From Bifidobacterium saimiriisciurei (GTDB taxonomy: Bacteria > Actinomycetota > Actinomycetes > Actinomycetales > Bifidobacteriaceae): 64,000 nt of DNA. The notes beneath the pieces are model-generated. The model ran no database searches, was not told the DNA's origin, and worked only from the letters and a program-made list of their open reading frames with translations. The DNA lies in assembly GCF_010667655.1 (NCBI RefSeq), contig NZ_WHZU01000001.1, forward strand, positions 62,001 through 126,000. Reading direction: 5' to 3'. The position numbers and the translations under genes are program-made. Positions within the stretch are counted from its first letter, which is position 1; each line of letters begins with the position of its first letter. Below, in pieces: positions 1 to 9,048 of this stretch.

Positions 1-365
1 TCGAGGCCGTGGCCTACTCGCTGCGTGACGCCATGGAGGCCACATCCGACGATCTGGGCGACTACATCCTGCTGGCCGGCGGCGTGACCAAGTCGAAGCT
101 GTGGCGCCAGATCTTCGCCGACGTGACCGGCTACCCGGTCGTCTGCCCGAAGGAGGACGTCGAGGCGAACATGGGCGACGTGATGCTCGCCGGCATCGGC
201 ACCGGTCTGCTCACCTACGAGCAGACCAAGCGGTGGCAGGTGCTCGACAAGCCCGTCAAACCCTCGGTCGAAGGCCACAGGCGTTACAGCAGGTACTTCG
301 CCGTGTACAAGTCCGTCTACGAGCACCTCAAGGGCGACATGAAGGAGCTCTCCGAACTCCAGTAG
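1..365 (+). CDS. FGGY-family carbohydrate kinase, C-terminal end (partial)
   Basis: The open frame enters from the left edge and ends at the TAG at 363-365, so only about the last 120 residues are present and the true start lies outside the window. The fragment has the FGGY C-terminal-domain signature LAGGVTKSKLWRQIFADVTG followed by a conserved E-AN-GD-LAG stretch. These kinases phosphorylate ketoses or polyols such as xylulose, ribulose or glycerol in the cytoplasm. Xylulokinase is a plausible identity, but the substrate-determining N-terminal domain is missing. A strong hairpin follows at once, so this is the end of its transcription unit. Confidence 0.85.
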   Translation, partial: EAVAYSLRDAMEATSDDLGDYILLAGGVTKSKLWRQIFADVTGYPVVCPKEDVEANMGDVMLAGIGTGLLTYEQTKRWQVLDKPVKPSVEGHRRYSRYFAVYKSVYEHLKGDMKELSELQ

Positions 366-387
366 CGGGCCTTGTCGGTTCCCGATA

Positions 388-434
388 TGACAATGGGCGG
401 TTCCGCGGAATTCCGGCGGAACCGCCCATTGTCA
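388..434 (+). terminator. Strong hairpin after the sugar kinase
   Basis: Perfect 19-bp arms (388-406 and 416-434) enclose a 9-base loop. The hairpin lies between a plus-strand gene end and the 3' end of the minus-strand permease, so it can serve both. A short T-rich stretch follows. Confidence 0.8.
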
Positions 435-509
435 ATTTGGTCAGACCGGTCGTTTACGACCCTTTTCCGACCCCTTTGCAATCGGTTTTACCAAGTATCG
501 GCAGGAAAA

Positions 510-2003
510 CTACTCCTTGGTCTCGGTCTTGGTCTCGGCGGCGGCCATGGCCTCGTCGATCGCCTTGCGGGCCTTCTTCTGCGCCTGCTTGCCAAGCACG
601 GAGTTGCGGCGGCTGAAGCCGAAGTACACGGCAAGGCCGATGGCCAGCCAGATGGCGAAACGCACCCACGTCTCCCAGTTCAGGCCGGCGATGAACACCA
701 GGCAGAAGATGATGGAGAGGATCGGCGTGAACGGCACGCCCGGCGCCTTGAAGCCGCGGTGGGCGTTCGGCTGGGTCTTGCGCATCCACAGCACGCCGGC
801 GGAGACGATCATGAACGCGGAAAGCGTGCCGATGTTCACCAGCTCGAACAGGATGTTGATGTTGATGAAGCCGCCTGCGATGGCGGTGAGGATGCCGAAG
901 AACCACGTGCCCTTGAACGGCGTGAGGTACTTCTTGTGCACCTCGCCGAACAGCTTCGGGAACAGGCCGTCGCGCGCCATCGCGTAGCAGATGCGGGACT
1001 GGCCGTACAGCTGCACGAGCATCACCGTGGTCATGCCCACGAGCGCGCCGATGTTCACGATCACCGCCAGCCAGTTGAGTCCCGTGGCCAGGATCACGCC
1101 GGCGACGGGCGCGTCGATGAACTTCGCGAAGTCCATGTAGGGCACCACGCCGGTCATCACCAGCGTCATGATGATGTAGATGACGGTCGAGATGGCCAGC
1201 GAGATGAGGATGCCCCGCGGCAGCGTCTTGTTCGGGTTGACGGTCTCCTCGGCCGACGACGAGACGGCGTCGAAGCCGATGAAGCTGAAGAACACGATGG
1301 ACGCGGCCGGGATGATGCCGTACGGCTGGGTGGAACCGGGCTGGAACGTGTAGATGCCGTACGGGGAGAACGGCTTCCAGTTGGCCGGGTTGATGTAGCG
1401 GATGGTGCAGATGATGAACAGCACGATGATGGCCAGCTTGATGATGACCATGATGTCGTTGACGCGCTTGGTCTGGTTGATGCCGACGGACAGCACCCAC
1501 GTGATGAGCAGCACCACGACGAATCCCGGAAGGTTGAAGTACGTGGTCACGCCCGGCGTGGTGCCGTATGCGGCCGTGAGCTCCACGGGCAGATGGAATC
1601 CGAACCCTTCAAGCAGCTTGTTGAAATAGCCCGCCCATCCCGCGGAGACGGTCGCCGCCTGCAATGCGTATTCGAGAATGAGGTTCCATCCGATGACGAA
1701 CGCGATGAGCTCGCCGAACGCCAGATACGCGTACGAGTAGGCGGAACCGGAGACCGGGGCCATCGACGCGAACTCCGCGTAGCACAGTCCGGCGAAACCG
1801 CAGCAGATGGCGGCGAGCAGGAACGAGACCGCCAGCGCCGGGCCCGCGGTGAGCGCTCCCTTGCCGGTCAGCACGAAGATGCCGGTGCCGATGATCGCGC
1901 CGATGCCGAGCATCGTCAGATCGAACGTCTTCATCGTGCGCTTCAACGGCGTGGCCTCGGCCACTATCTTCGACACGTCTTTTTTGCGTAATAGGCTATT
2001 CAT
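510..2003 (-). CDS. APC-superfamily amino-acid permease (CAT-like)
   Basis: A roughly 497-residue integral membrane protein with about 12 hydrophobic segments. The N-terminal signature TMLGIGAIIGTGIFVLTG and the segment PVSGSAYSYAYLAFGE are typical of cationic amino-acid transporter-like APC permeases (YfnA/CAT group). It probably imports an amino acid with protons; the substrate cannot be read from the sequence. The frame is open to 2036, but the ATG at 2003 is preferred because AAGGA lies a few bases upstream and the translation from there starts MNSLLRKKD, a normal cytoplasmic N-terminus. It is monocistronic and shares the hairpin at 388-434 with the kinase. Confidence 0.88.
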   Translation of the reverse strand: MNSLLRKKDVSKIVAEATPLKRTMKTFDLTMLGIGAIIGTGIFVLTGKGALTAGPALAVSFLLAAICCGFAGLCYAEFASMAPVSGSAYSYAYLAFGELIAFVIGWNLILEYALQAATVSAGWAGYFNKLLEGFGFHLPVELTAAYGTTPGVTTYFNLPGFVVVLLITWVLSVGINQTKRVNDIMVIIKLAIIVLFIICTIRYINPANWKPFSPYGIYTFQPGSTQPYGIIPAASIVFFSFIGFDAVSSSAEETVNPNKTLPRGILISLAISTVIYIIMTLVMTGVVPYMDFAKFIDAPVAGVILATGLNWLAVIVNIGALVGMTTVMLVQLYGQSRICYAMARDGLFPKLFGEVHKKYLTPFKGTWFFGILTAIAGGFININILFELVNIGTLSAFMIVSAGVLWMRKTQPNAHRGFKAPGVPFTPILSIIFCLVFIAGLNWETWVRFAIWLAIGLAVYFGFSRRNSVLGKQAQKKARKAIDEAMAAAETKTETKE

Positions 2004-2319
2004 GAATTCCTTCTTGGGATGGAAACTCTCCTGCAACCGTCAACATCTTACGGGAGCAATCGTTACGAACGAATTGTTTTGAACGTGCAATGTCCGCATG
2101 GTAAGACATCTGTTTGATTTTGTCAGTCCCAACGGTATATGAACGCGACGATAATCGTGAATGAACCATGTGCGAACCACGGGACTGCGAAGCGGCCGGA
2201 CGTCGGCCCCGGGCGATGTCCCGGGCCGACGGTGAATGCCGACGGCCGTGGATGCTCCGTCATCGGCGTTCCCGGGCCTCCCTAGAATACAGGAAGAGCC
2301 ACAACGATGGGAGCCAATC

Positions 2320-3156
2320 ATGGGACTGATGGATCTGTTCGCCCGCAAGAAGACCATAGACACCCGAAAGCGCCGGCTGTCGTTCATTCTCGACGACGCC
2401 GGCCTGACCTACGAGGACGGCAAGACCGGCCTCGAACCGACGACCATCACCATCGACGAGAAACGCGTTGCCGTCATCGGACTCAACGGCGCCGGCAAAT
2501 CCACGCTGCTCGAACTCATCGACGGCTCGCGCAAGGCCACCACCGGCACGGTGAGCGTGGTCCGGAGCATCCTCGACGACGACGGCGAACCCGTGACGGG
2601 GGAGGACACCGCGTTCGACCCCGCACGCAAGTCCGACGCCAAGGCGTTGAAGGACGTCATCGGCATCGTACGGCGCGAGGAGATTCCCCAGCGCTACTAC
2701 ATGGCCGAGAACATCGCCGAAGCCGTCGCCGAGCCGTTGAAGAAAAGCAGCTTGCCCGAAGGCATGCGGCACGAGACCGTCGGAGCGCTCTTCGCGCACT
2801 TCGGACTGACGCCGTACGCGCGCAACAAGGCCGCCAGCCTCGACAGCGAGAAACGCCACCTGCTCGCCATCGTCGGCGCGCTCGCCATCAACCCCGCCGC
2901 CATCGTGGCCGACGAGCCCACCAAGGGCCTCGACGAAAACGCCACGCGCACCGTGGCCCGCGCCCTGTTCGGCTACGACAAGCAGGTGGTCTTCGCCACC
3001 CACGACCTGAGCCTCGTGACCAACCCCGACTACGCCATCGACCGCGTGATCGTGCTCGACGAGCACCGCGTGGCGTTCGACGGCCCGGCCAAGGAGGCCG
3101 TCGACTTCTACAACGACCTCATCGCGAGGAAATATGCGGAAATGACGAAAAAGTGA
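2320..3156 (+). CDS. ABC-type ATP-binding protein (BioM/EcfA-like)
   Basis: A 278-residue nucleotide-binding subunit. Visible motifs are Walker A GLNGAGKST (about residue 55), Walker B AAIVADEPTKGLD (about 195) and the H-loop FATHD (about 225). The usual LSGGQ signature is replaced by LDSEKRHLLA, as seen in some ECF-type and biotin-transport ATPases. No transmembrane partner is adjacent, so it may serve a transporter encoded elsewhere. The ATG at 2320 is chosen over an in-frame ATG at 2236 because GGGAG sits 6 bases upstream and the earlier start would cover an unlikely proline-rich leader. alr begins 44 bases downstream on the same strand. Confidence 0.75.
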   Translation: MGLMDLFARKKTIDTRKRRLSFILDDAGLTYEDGKTGLEPTTITIDEKRVAVIGLNGAGKSTLLELIDGSRKATTGTVSVVRSILDDDGEPVTGEDTAFDPARKSDAKALKDVIGIVRREEIPQRYYMAENIAEAVAEPLKKSSLPEGMRHETVGALFAHFGLTPYARNKAASLDSEKRHLLAIVGALAINPAAIVADEPTKGLDENATRTVARALFGYDKQVVFATHDLSLVTNPDYAIDRVIVLDEHRVAFDGPAKEAVDFYNDLIARKYAEMTKK

Positions 3157-3200
3157 GCCTCGTCACGATTCCGTCGCATAGCGGCGGCACAATAGGGCAC

Positions 3201-4565
3201 ATGACTTTGAGTGCAGCGCCCGAATGGGCTTTCTCTTCAGCAGACGGCGAAACCAACTATCGCAACGCGTGCGAGCAGTACCCGGCGCAGTGCATCGTGG
3301 ACCTGGCGGTCCTGCGCGACAACATGCGCCATCTGGTCTCCGTATGCGGCGGCCCCGAATCCGGCACCGCCGTCATGGGCGTGGTCAAGGCCGATGCCTA
3401 CGGCCACGGACTCATCCCGGCCGCGCTGGCCGCGCTCGCCGGCGGGGCCACATGGCTCGGCACCGCGCAGTCGCACGAGGCGCTGCTGCTGCGCAAGGCC
3501 GGCATCGGACCGGACCGCTGCCACATTCTCACATGGGTGTACAACGGCGTGAACGTGCCGTTCGGCGAGCTCATCAAGAACGACATCGACATCTCCATCG
3601 GTTCCATGGCCGGCATCGACCTGGCTGCGGCCGCCGCCCGCGCCGTGGGCAAGACCGCCCGCGTGCACGTGAAGGTGGACTCCGGCTTCGGTCGCAACGG
3701 CTTCACCGAGGAATCCTTCGACGAGGCGCTGAAGAAGTTCGTGGCCTACGCGCATGAAGGCGTGTTCCACATCGTGGGCCAGTGGAGCCACCTCGCCGTG
3801 GCCGACTCTCCCGACGTCCCCGAGTTCGTGGCGTCCACCGACCGGCAGATCGAGCACTTCAACGCGTTCACCGCGCGCATGGAGAAGGCCGGCATCGCGC
3901 CGGAGATCCGCCATCTGGCCAACACCGCCGCCACACTGAACCGCCCGGAGATCCACTTCGAGCTCACCCGTCCGGGCATCGGCCTGTACGGCTACGAGCC
4001 CGACCCGGCCATGGGCACGCCCTCCACATGGCGGCTCAAGCCCGCCATGACGCTGCAGGCGCAGCTCGGCACCGTCAAGCACATCGAGGCCGGCCACGGC
4101 ATCTCCTACGGCCGCACGTACCTGACGCCCGATGACACCTCCACCGCCATCGTGCCGATCGGCTACGCGGACGGCATCCACCGCTCCGCCTCCGGATTCG
4201 ACATGGAAGGCGCCAAGCATGTGCAGAAGGACGGCGGACCCGTGCGCGTGATGACCAGCGAGGGCCCGAAGCTCTACCGCGTCTCCGGCCGCGTGTGCAT
4301 GGACCAGTTCATGGTCGACCTGCACGGCTCCTGCTCCGCCGACGAGCTCGACGTGCACGAGGGCGACACCGTGGTGCTGTTCGGCCCCGGCCGCGGCGAA
4401 CAGTTCGCCGAGCCCACCGCCGACGACTGGGCCCGCGCCGCCGGCACCATCAGCTACGAGATCTTCACCTGCCTGCGCAACCGCATCCCGAGGCTGTACC
4501 TCCACGCCGCCGATGTGCTGCCGCCCGAGGACCTCGCCAAACTCGACCCCGCAACGCTGCTGTAG
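3201..4565 (+). CDS. alr: Alanine racemase
   Basis: A PLP-dependent racemase of 454 residues that makes D-alanine for peptidoglycan. The PLP lysine lies in VVKADAYGHG (about residue 63) and the catalytic tyrosine in GISYGRTY (about 304). The C-terminal beta domain carries RVSGRVCMDQFMVD. It is longer than the usual 370-380 residues because of an N-terminal extension and insertions near residue 335 (GFDMEGAKHVQKDGG). The frame is open far upstream through the previous gene, but MTLSAAPEW at 3201 is the first start after that gene ends. There is only a weak AGGG three bases before it, so initiation may be leaderless. Confidence 0.95.
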   Translation: MTLSAAPEWAFSSADGETNYRNACEQYPAQCIVDLAVLRDNMRHLVSVCGGPESGTAVMGVVKADAYGHGLIPAALAALAGGATWLGTAQSHEALLLRKAGIGPDRCHILTWVYNGVNVPFGELIKNDIDISIGSMAGIDLAAAAARAVGKTARVHVKVDSGFGRNGFTEESFDEALKKFVAYAHEGVFHIVGQWSHLAVADSPDVPEFVASTDRQIEHFNAFTARMEKAGIAPEIRHLANTAATLNRPEIHFELTRPGIGLYGYEPDPAMGTPSTWRLKPAMTLQAQLGTVKHIEAGHGISYGRTYLTPDDTSTAIVPIGYADGIHRSASGFDMEGAKHVQKDGGPVRVMTSEGPKLYRVSGRVCMDQFMVDLHGSCSADELDVHEGDTVVLFGPGRGEQFAEPTADDWARAAGTISYEIFTCLRNRIPRLYLHAADVLPPEDLAKLDPATLL

Positions 4566-4761
4566 CCGGACGCCCCGTCACATGGGCGGTACGGCCTGTG
4601 TGGCGGGGCTGATTAGACGGTGCTGATCAATCGTTGGAATCGCAACGTTTCCTCAGGTTCGTCACATGGGTCGGGCTCCTGTGTGCCGACGCGGCCCGTG
4701 CGGCGTTCGCCGACCGCCACACGACGCCGGCAATCACCCCGGTTGGGTAGACTAAAGCGTT

Positions 4762-6849
4762 ATGCCGGGTTTGATTCTGAAGGAAGACATTGAGAAGGTG
4801 CGTGCAGCCGCCGATCTGTACGACATCGTTTCCGCCGACGTCACATTGAAGGCGTCGGGCTCCGGCACGTTCATGGGCCTGTGCCCGTTCCACGACGAAA
4901 AGACGCCGAGCTTCTCCGTGCGTCCCGCACTCGGCTCATGGCACTGCTTCGGCTGTGGTCTGGGCGGTGACATCTTCAAATACGTCGAACAGTCCGAAAA
5001 CGTCGGATTCGCCGACGCCGTCGAGATCCTCGCCGACAAATACCACATCGAGCTGCATTACGACTCCAAGCAGCCTCAGCAGCGTCAGGGTTCCAAGCGC
5101 TCCCGCCTGCTGGAGATCAACGACGAGGCGCAGCGCTTCTTCGTCTCGCAGATCATGAGCCGCGAGGCGTTGGCCGCGCGCAAGCTCCTCGCCGGCCGAA
5201 ACTTCTCCCAGGCCGACTGCGAGCGCTTCGGCTGCGGATACGCGCCGCAGGGCTGGGACAATCTCGTCCGTCACCTGGCGTCGAAGGGCTATACGCAGCA
5301 GGAGATGATGGACGCCGGCCTGGCGCGTCAGGGCCAGCGCGGCGTCTACGACTATTTCCGCGGCCGCGTGACGTGGCCGATTCGCGACGCGACCGGCCGC
5401 ACGCTCGGCTTCGGCGCCCGCAAGTTGTATGACGACGACACGATTCAGGCGAAGTACATCAACACGCCCGACACCACGCTGTATCACAAGAACCAGGTGC
5501 TGTACGGCCTCGACATCGCCAAAGCGAACATCGTGAAGAAGCGTCAGGTCGTCATCGTCGAAGGCTATACCGATGTGATGGCCTGTCATCTCGCCGGCGT
5601 CGACACGGCCGTGGCGACCTGCGGCACGGCGTTCGGCAACGAGCATGCGAAGATCGTGCGTCGTCTGATCTCCGACGACAAGCTCGGCGGCCTGCAGCTC
5701 ATCGGTCCGGGAAAGAACCGGACGTCGCGCGTCGTGTTCACGTTCGACGGCGACGCCGCCGGCCAGAAGGCCGCGCTGCACGCGTTCGGCCTGGACGGCG
5801 CGTTCCTTTCGCAGACGTTCGTGGCCGTGGCCGACGACAATCTCGACCCGTGCGACCTGCGCATCCAGCGGGGCGACACCGCCGTGCGCACGCTGATCGA
5901 CAACGCGTATCCGCTGTATGATTTCGTCATCAACACGGCGATCGACCAGTTCGACACGCAGTATGCGACCGGGCAGATGGGCGCGGTGAAGGCCGTGGCG
6001 CCGGTCATCGCGCAGATCCGCGATCGTTCGCTGGTCGACCTGTATGCGCGCAAGGCCGCGCGCCGCATCGGCATCGAGCTCGATGTGATGGCGCGTGAGG
6101 TGCAGAACGCTCGGCGTCAGCTGCGGGTCCGCGACGAAGACGCCTATGCGCCGCGCGGCCAGCGCCAATACGGCGGTTTCAACAACGCCGATAGGGGAGC
6201 GCGCGGGGAACGTGGGGAGAACCCGTATGCGAATCCGGCCCGTCGACGTGCGCTTGAACGGCAGGATGCGCTGACCCAGGGGTACTATCGCATCGATGAT
6301 GCGGTGTTCATCTGCGAGCAGCAGTTCATGGGCATTCTCATTCAGGTGCCGCGTTCGGTCAACCCGTCGATGTTCGCTCAGCTGACGGAGGAGAGCTTCA
6401 CGACGCCGGTGTTCCGCTCGATGTATCAGGCGCTGGAGGCGGCCGGCGGACTGCCGTCGAACGATACGCCGCAGGGATTGTGGATGCACAATCTGTCCAA
6501 GGCCGCTGGGCCGCTGCTCGAGGGCGTGGTGAACGAGCTGGCCGTGATGCCGCTGCCGCTGCCGAGCGCGGAGAAGGACTCGCAGCAGGTGACGGACGAG
6601 ATGGCACAGTCGTCGTCGGCTGTCTCGGCGCCGCTGCGTCCGGCCACCGATGCGGAGAAGCAGTATGCCTCCGAACTGCTGGTGCGGCTGCTCGACATGG
6701 GCTACATGCGGCTCATCGCGCGTAACAAGCGGCGGATGAACCAGCTGCCCGAAGGCGAGGAGAAGTTCCGCCTGCTCGGGGAGATAACCAGGCTCGAGGC
6801 CAGTCGCAAGAACCTTCAGGCCGAGATCTTCGGCAACACCGTGGGATGA
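4762..6849 (+). CDS. dnaG: DNA primase
   Basis: A 695-residue bacterial primase that makes RNA primers at the replication fork. The N-terminal CHC2 zinc ribbon is CPFHDEKTPSF ... WHCFGCG (residues about 41-65). The TOPRIM core has VVIVEGYTDVMA (about 265) and FTFDGDAAGQKA (about 330). The C-terminal DnaB-interacting region starts near 480 after an Arg/Gly-rich linker. No ribosome site precedes the ATG; a TAGACT hexamer 8 bases upstream (4748-4753) would put the transcript start close to the start codon, so a leaderless mRNA is likely. It is convergent with the LacI gene, 19 bases away. Confidence 0.97.
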   Translation: MPGLILKEDIEKVRAAADLYDIVSADVTLKASGSGTFMGLCPFHDEKTPSFSVRPALGSWHCFGCGLGGDIFKYVEQSENVGFADAVEILADKYHIELHYDSKQPQQRQGSKRSRLLEINDEAQRFFVSQIMSREALAARKLLAGRNFSQADCERFGCGYAPQGWDNLVRHLASKGYTQQEMMDAGLARQGQRGVYDYFRGRVTWPIRDATGRTLGFGARKLYDDDTIQAKYINTPDTTLYHKNQVLYGLDIAKANIVKKRQVVIVEGYTDVMACHLAGVDTAVATCGTAFGNEHAKIVRRLISDDKLGGLQLIGPGKNRTSRVVFTFDGDAAGQKAALHAFGLDGAFLSQTFVAVADDNLDPCDLRIQRGDTAVRTLIDNAYPLYDFVINTAIDQFDTQYATGQMGAVKAVAPVIAQIRDRSLVDLYARKAARRIGIELDVMAREVQNARRQLRVRDEDAYAPRGQRQYGGFNNADRGARGERGENPYANPARRRALERQDALTQGYYRIDDAVFICEQQFMGILIQVPRSVNPSMFAQLTEESFTTPVFRSMYQALEAAGGLPSNDTPQGLWMHNLSKAAGPLLEGVVNELAVMPLPLPSAEKDSQQVTDEMAQSSSAVSAPLRPATDAEKQYASELLVRLLDMGYMRLIARNKRRMNQLPEGEEKFRLLGEITRLEASRKNLQAEIFGNTVG

Positions 6850-6868
6850 CGGGCGGCGCCCGCCGTGG

Positions 6869-7897
6869 TCAGATCGACGGCGCCTTCACGATGGAGACGG
6901 GCAGAACGAGCTGCCGGCTCGCCGTGTATGGGTCGTTGCCGCCACTGCCGGATTCCTTGGCGCGGATCTGCTCCAGCAGGTTCTTCGCGGATTCCTGGCC
7001 GAGGATCCGCGGGTCCTGTTCCAGCAGGTATACGCCGTCCCTCACATGCTGCGACCATCGCCAGTCGTCGAAGCTGACGAGGCCGATGTCGTCGGGAAAG
7101 GTGATGCCGAGGTTGCGCAATGCCGTGAGGATGTCGAACAACGTGGGCCCCATGAGCGAGACCAGCGCCGTCCTGCCGTTGAGATGACGCAGCGTGGTGT
7201 CTATCTCCCGCTGCAGCCATGCGGCGTCCTGGCCTTCCGCGCCGATGGTGACCATGAGCACGTGCCGTTCCTCGGCCGCCTGCTTCAATCCTTCGACGCG
7301 AGGGGTCTGCGCGGAAAGGTCGCTGCGCAGCCGACGGACCACCACGAGGTTGTCGTACCCCATGTCGGCGAGCCTGCCGACGAGGTCGTGGCAGGCCTCC
7401 CGGTTGTTCGAGACGATGCTGGTGACGGAATCCGGCTGGTTCGGTGGCCTGCGGTCGACCATGACGAGCGGCACGCGGGCGCTGGTCACGTCCTCATAGG
7501 AGCGGAAGTCGGTGGAGTTGGGCTGGATGATCAGTCCGTCGGCCTCCTGGGCGAGCAGTCGTTCGATCTCGTCGTGCTCCTCGCGTACGGAGTTGTTCGA
7601 GTTCATCAGCATGACGTCGTACCCGGCGGGCTGCAGTTCGGTGTAGATGCCGCTGAACAGCAGCGATGAGAAGACGTTGGAGATATCGGAGACGATGACG
7701 CCGACCACATGGGTGGACTGCTGTCGCATCCTGCGCGCCGAGGCGCTGGGACGGTAGTCGAGACGGGTGATGGTGTCTTGGACGCGGTTCCTGGTCGCCT
7801 GGCTCATCTTGCCGTAGTTGCCGTTGATGAACCGGGAGACCGTGGTCACGGATACCTGGGCCTCGCGTGCGATGTCCGCGATGGTTACCTTGGCCAT
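6869..7897 (-). CDS. LacI-family transcriptional regulator
   Basis: 342 residues. The N-terminal helix-turn-helix is VTIADIAREAQVSVTTVSRF and is followed by the hinge RPSASARRMRQQ. The periplasmic-binding-like effector domain includes the DGLIIQPN segment and the C-terminal LVSFDDW motif. It is divergently transcribed from the SDR/MHS/dehydrogenase cassette and is probably its repressor. The ATG at 7897 has AAAGGAC 7 bases upstream; the frame extends to 7960, but the extra residues are not LacI-like. The ligand is unknown. Confidence 0.92.
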   Translation of the reverse strand: MAKVTIADIAREAQVSVTTVSRFINGNYGKMSQATRNRVQDTITRLDYRPSASARRMRQQSTHVVGVIVSDISNVFSSLLFSGIYTELQPAGYDVMLMNSNNSVREEHDEIERLLAQEADGLIIQPNSTDFRSYEDVTSARVPLVMVDRRPPNQPDSVTSIVSNNREACHDLVGRLADMGYDNLVVVRRLRSDLSAQTPRVEGLKQAAEERHVLMVTIGAEGQDAAWLQREIDTTLRHLNGRTALVSLMGPTLFDILTALRNLGITFPDDIGLVSFDDWRWSQHVRDGVYLLEQDPRILGQESAKNLLEQIRAKESGSGGNDPYTASRQLVLPVSIVKAPSI

Positions 7898-8047
7898 GTC
7901 GACGTCCTTTCCTGCATTGCCCCGTTGACTTGCGCCCCACCAGTGTAAATCCGATTTCACGGACGGCGCGCGCCGTTCCCGCGATTGTGCGCGGATTGTC
8001 GCGCAACACGCCGATGGTGGCGTGTTTTCACGGTTGGGTATATCTTA

Positions 8048-8105
8048 GGGATATCGATACACCCAAGTAAACACAACGAAGTTATATTTCGATGGGATAT
8101 CGATA
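8048..8105. promoter_or_regulatory. Twin operator candidates between LacI and the SDR operon
   Basis: GGGATATCGATA occurs at 8048-8059 and again at 8094-8105, 46 bp apart. Each copy contains the palindrome TATCGATA with the central CG typical of LacI-family operators. The sites lie in the divergent region between the regulator (start 7897) and the SDR gene (start 8224). The function is inferred from location and symmetry. Confidence 0.55.
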
Positions 8106-8223
8106 ACCTAAGGGAAGACATCATAGGAAACAGTGAAACCGGCATGGATGCGGCCATGAGATGCCGCATCCACACCGGTCTCTCCGGCGAACCGGCCGGA
8201 ATCGAATCGTTAAGGAGTGACGC

Positions 8224-8997
8224 ATGGAAGAGTTCTCCATCGACAGCTTTGCGCTTACCGACAAGGTCGTGCTGATCACGGGCGGGGCCAGCGGCCTCGG
8301 ACGCTTCTACACGCAGGCCGTGAGCAAGGTCGGCGCCGACGTGTTCATCGTCTCGTATGACCGCACCGGCTGGGAGGACGTACGCGCCGAGGTGGAGGCC
8401 AACGGCCGTAGGGTCGCGTTCCTGCAGCAGGACATCACCGAGCCCGGCGCCGCGAAGAAGATCGTCGACGCCGCGATCGCGGAATACGGCCGCATCGACG
8501 TGCTCATCAACAACGCGGGCATGCAGCGCCGCCACGATATCGTGGACTTCCCCGACGACGACTGGCGTGCGGTCATCGAACTCAACCTCAACGCGTTGTA
8601 CTACCTCTCTCACGAGGTCGCCAAGGTCATGATCGACCGGAAGGGCGGCAAGATCGTGAACATCGGCTCCATGCAGTCCTACCGCGCCGGCAAGTTCATC
8701 TTCCCCTACACGGCGAGCAAGCACGGCGTGATGGGTCTGACCCGCGCCTACGCCGACGCCCTTGCTCCGTACAACATCCAGGTCAACGGTCTGGCCCCCG
8801 GCTACATCAACACCCCGATGACCAAGGCGCTGCAGGAGGACCCCGTGCGCAGCGTGGAGATCCGCGAGCACATCCCCGCCGGACACTGGGGCGAGCCGCG
8901 CGAGCTCATGGGGGCGATGGTGTTCCTGTGCTCGTCGGCGTCGAACTACATCACCGGAGCCATGATCCCCGTCGACGGCGGCTACCTGCTGCGCTGA
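8224..8997 (+). CDS. SDR-family oxidoreductase, KduD/gluconate-5-dehydrogenase-like
   Basis: A 257-residue classical short-chain dehydrogenase. The nucleotide motif is TGGASGLG (about residue 20), NNAG is near 97, and the catalytic Ser-Tyr-Lys set lies in NIGSMQSY and YTASKHG (about 160). The C-terminus GAMIPVDGGYLLR is typical of 2-dehydro-3-deoxygluconate or gluconate 5-dehydrogenases, which interconvert keto-uronates in hexuronate catabolism. AAGGAG sits 6-7 bases before the ATG. It is the first gene of a LacI-controlled cassette with the symporter and dehydrogenase downstream. The exact substrate is inferred only. Confidence 0.85.
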   Translation: MEEFSIDSFALTDKVVLITGGASGLGRFYTQAVSKVGADVFIVSYDRTGWEDVRAEVEANGRRVAFLQQDITEPGAAKKIVDAAIAEYGRIDVLINNAGMQRRHDIVDFPDDDWRAVIELNLNALYYLSHEVAKVMIDRKGGKIVNIGSMQSYRAGKFIFPYTASKHGVMGLTRAYADALAPYNIQVNGLAPGYINTPMTKALQEDPVRSVEIREHIPAGHWGEPRELMGAMVFLCSSASNYITGAMIPVDGGYLLR

Positions 8998-9048
8998 CGT
9001 CCGGCCGACCAATCATTTCAGATTTCCCCGTAATCAAAGGAGATTATG

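Noticed and set aside
372..1991. Long open frames antisense to the APC permease and to many other genes
   Set aside because: High GC at third codon positions opens shadow frames. Their translations are rich in Arg, His, Asp and Gly, lack ribosome sites, and overlap well-recognised proteins.
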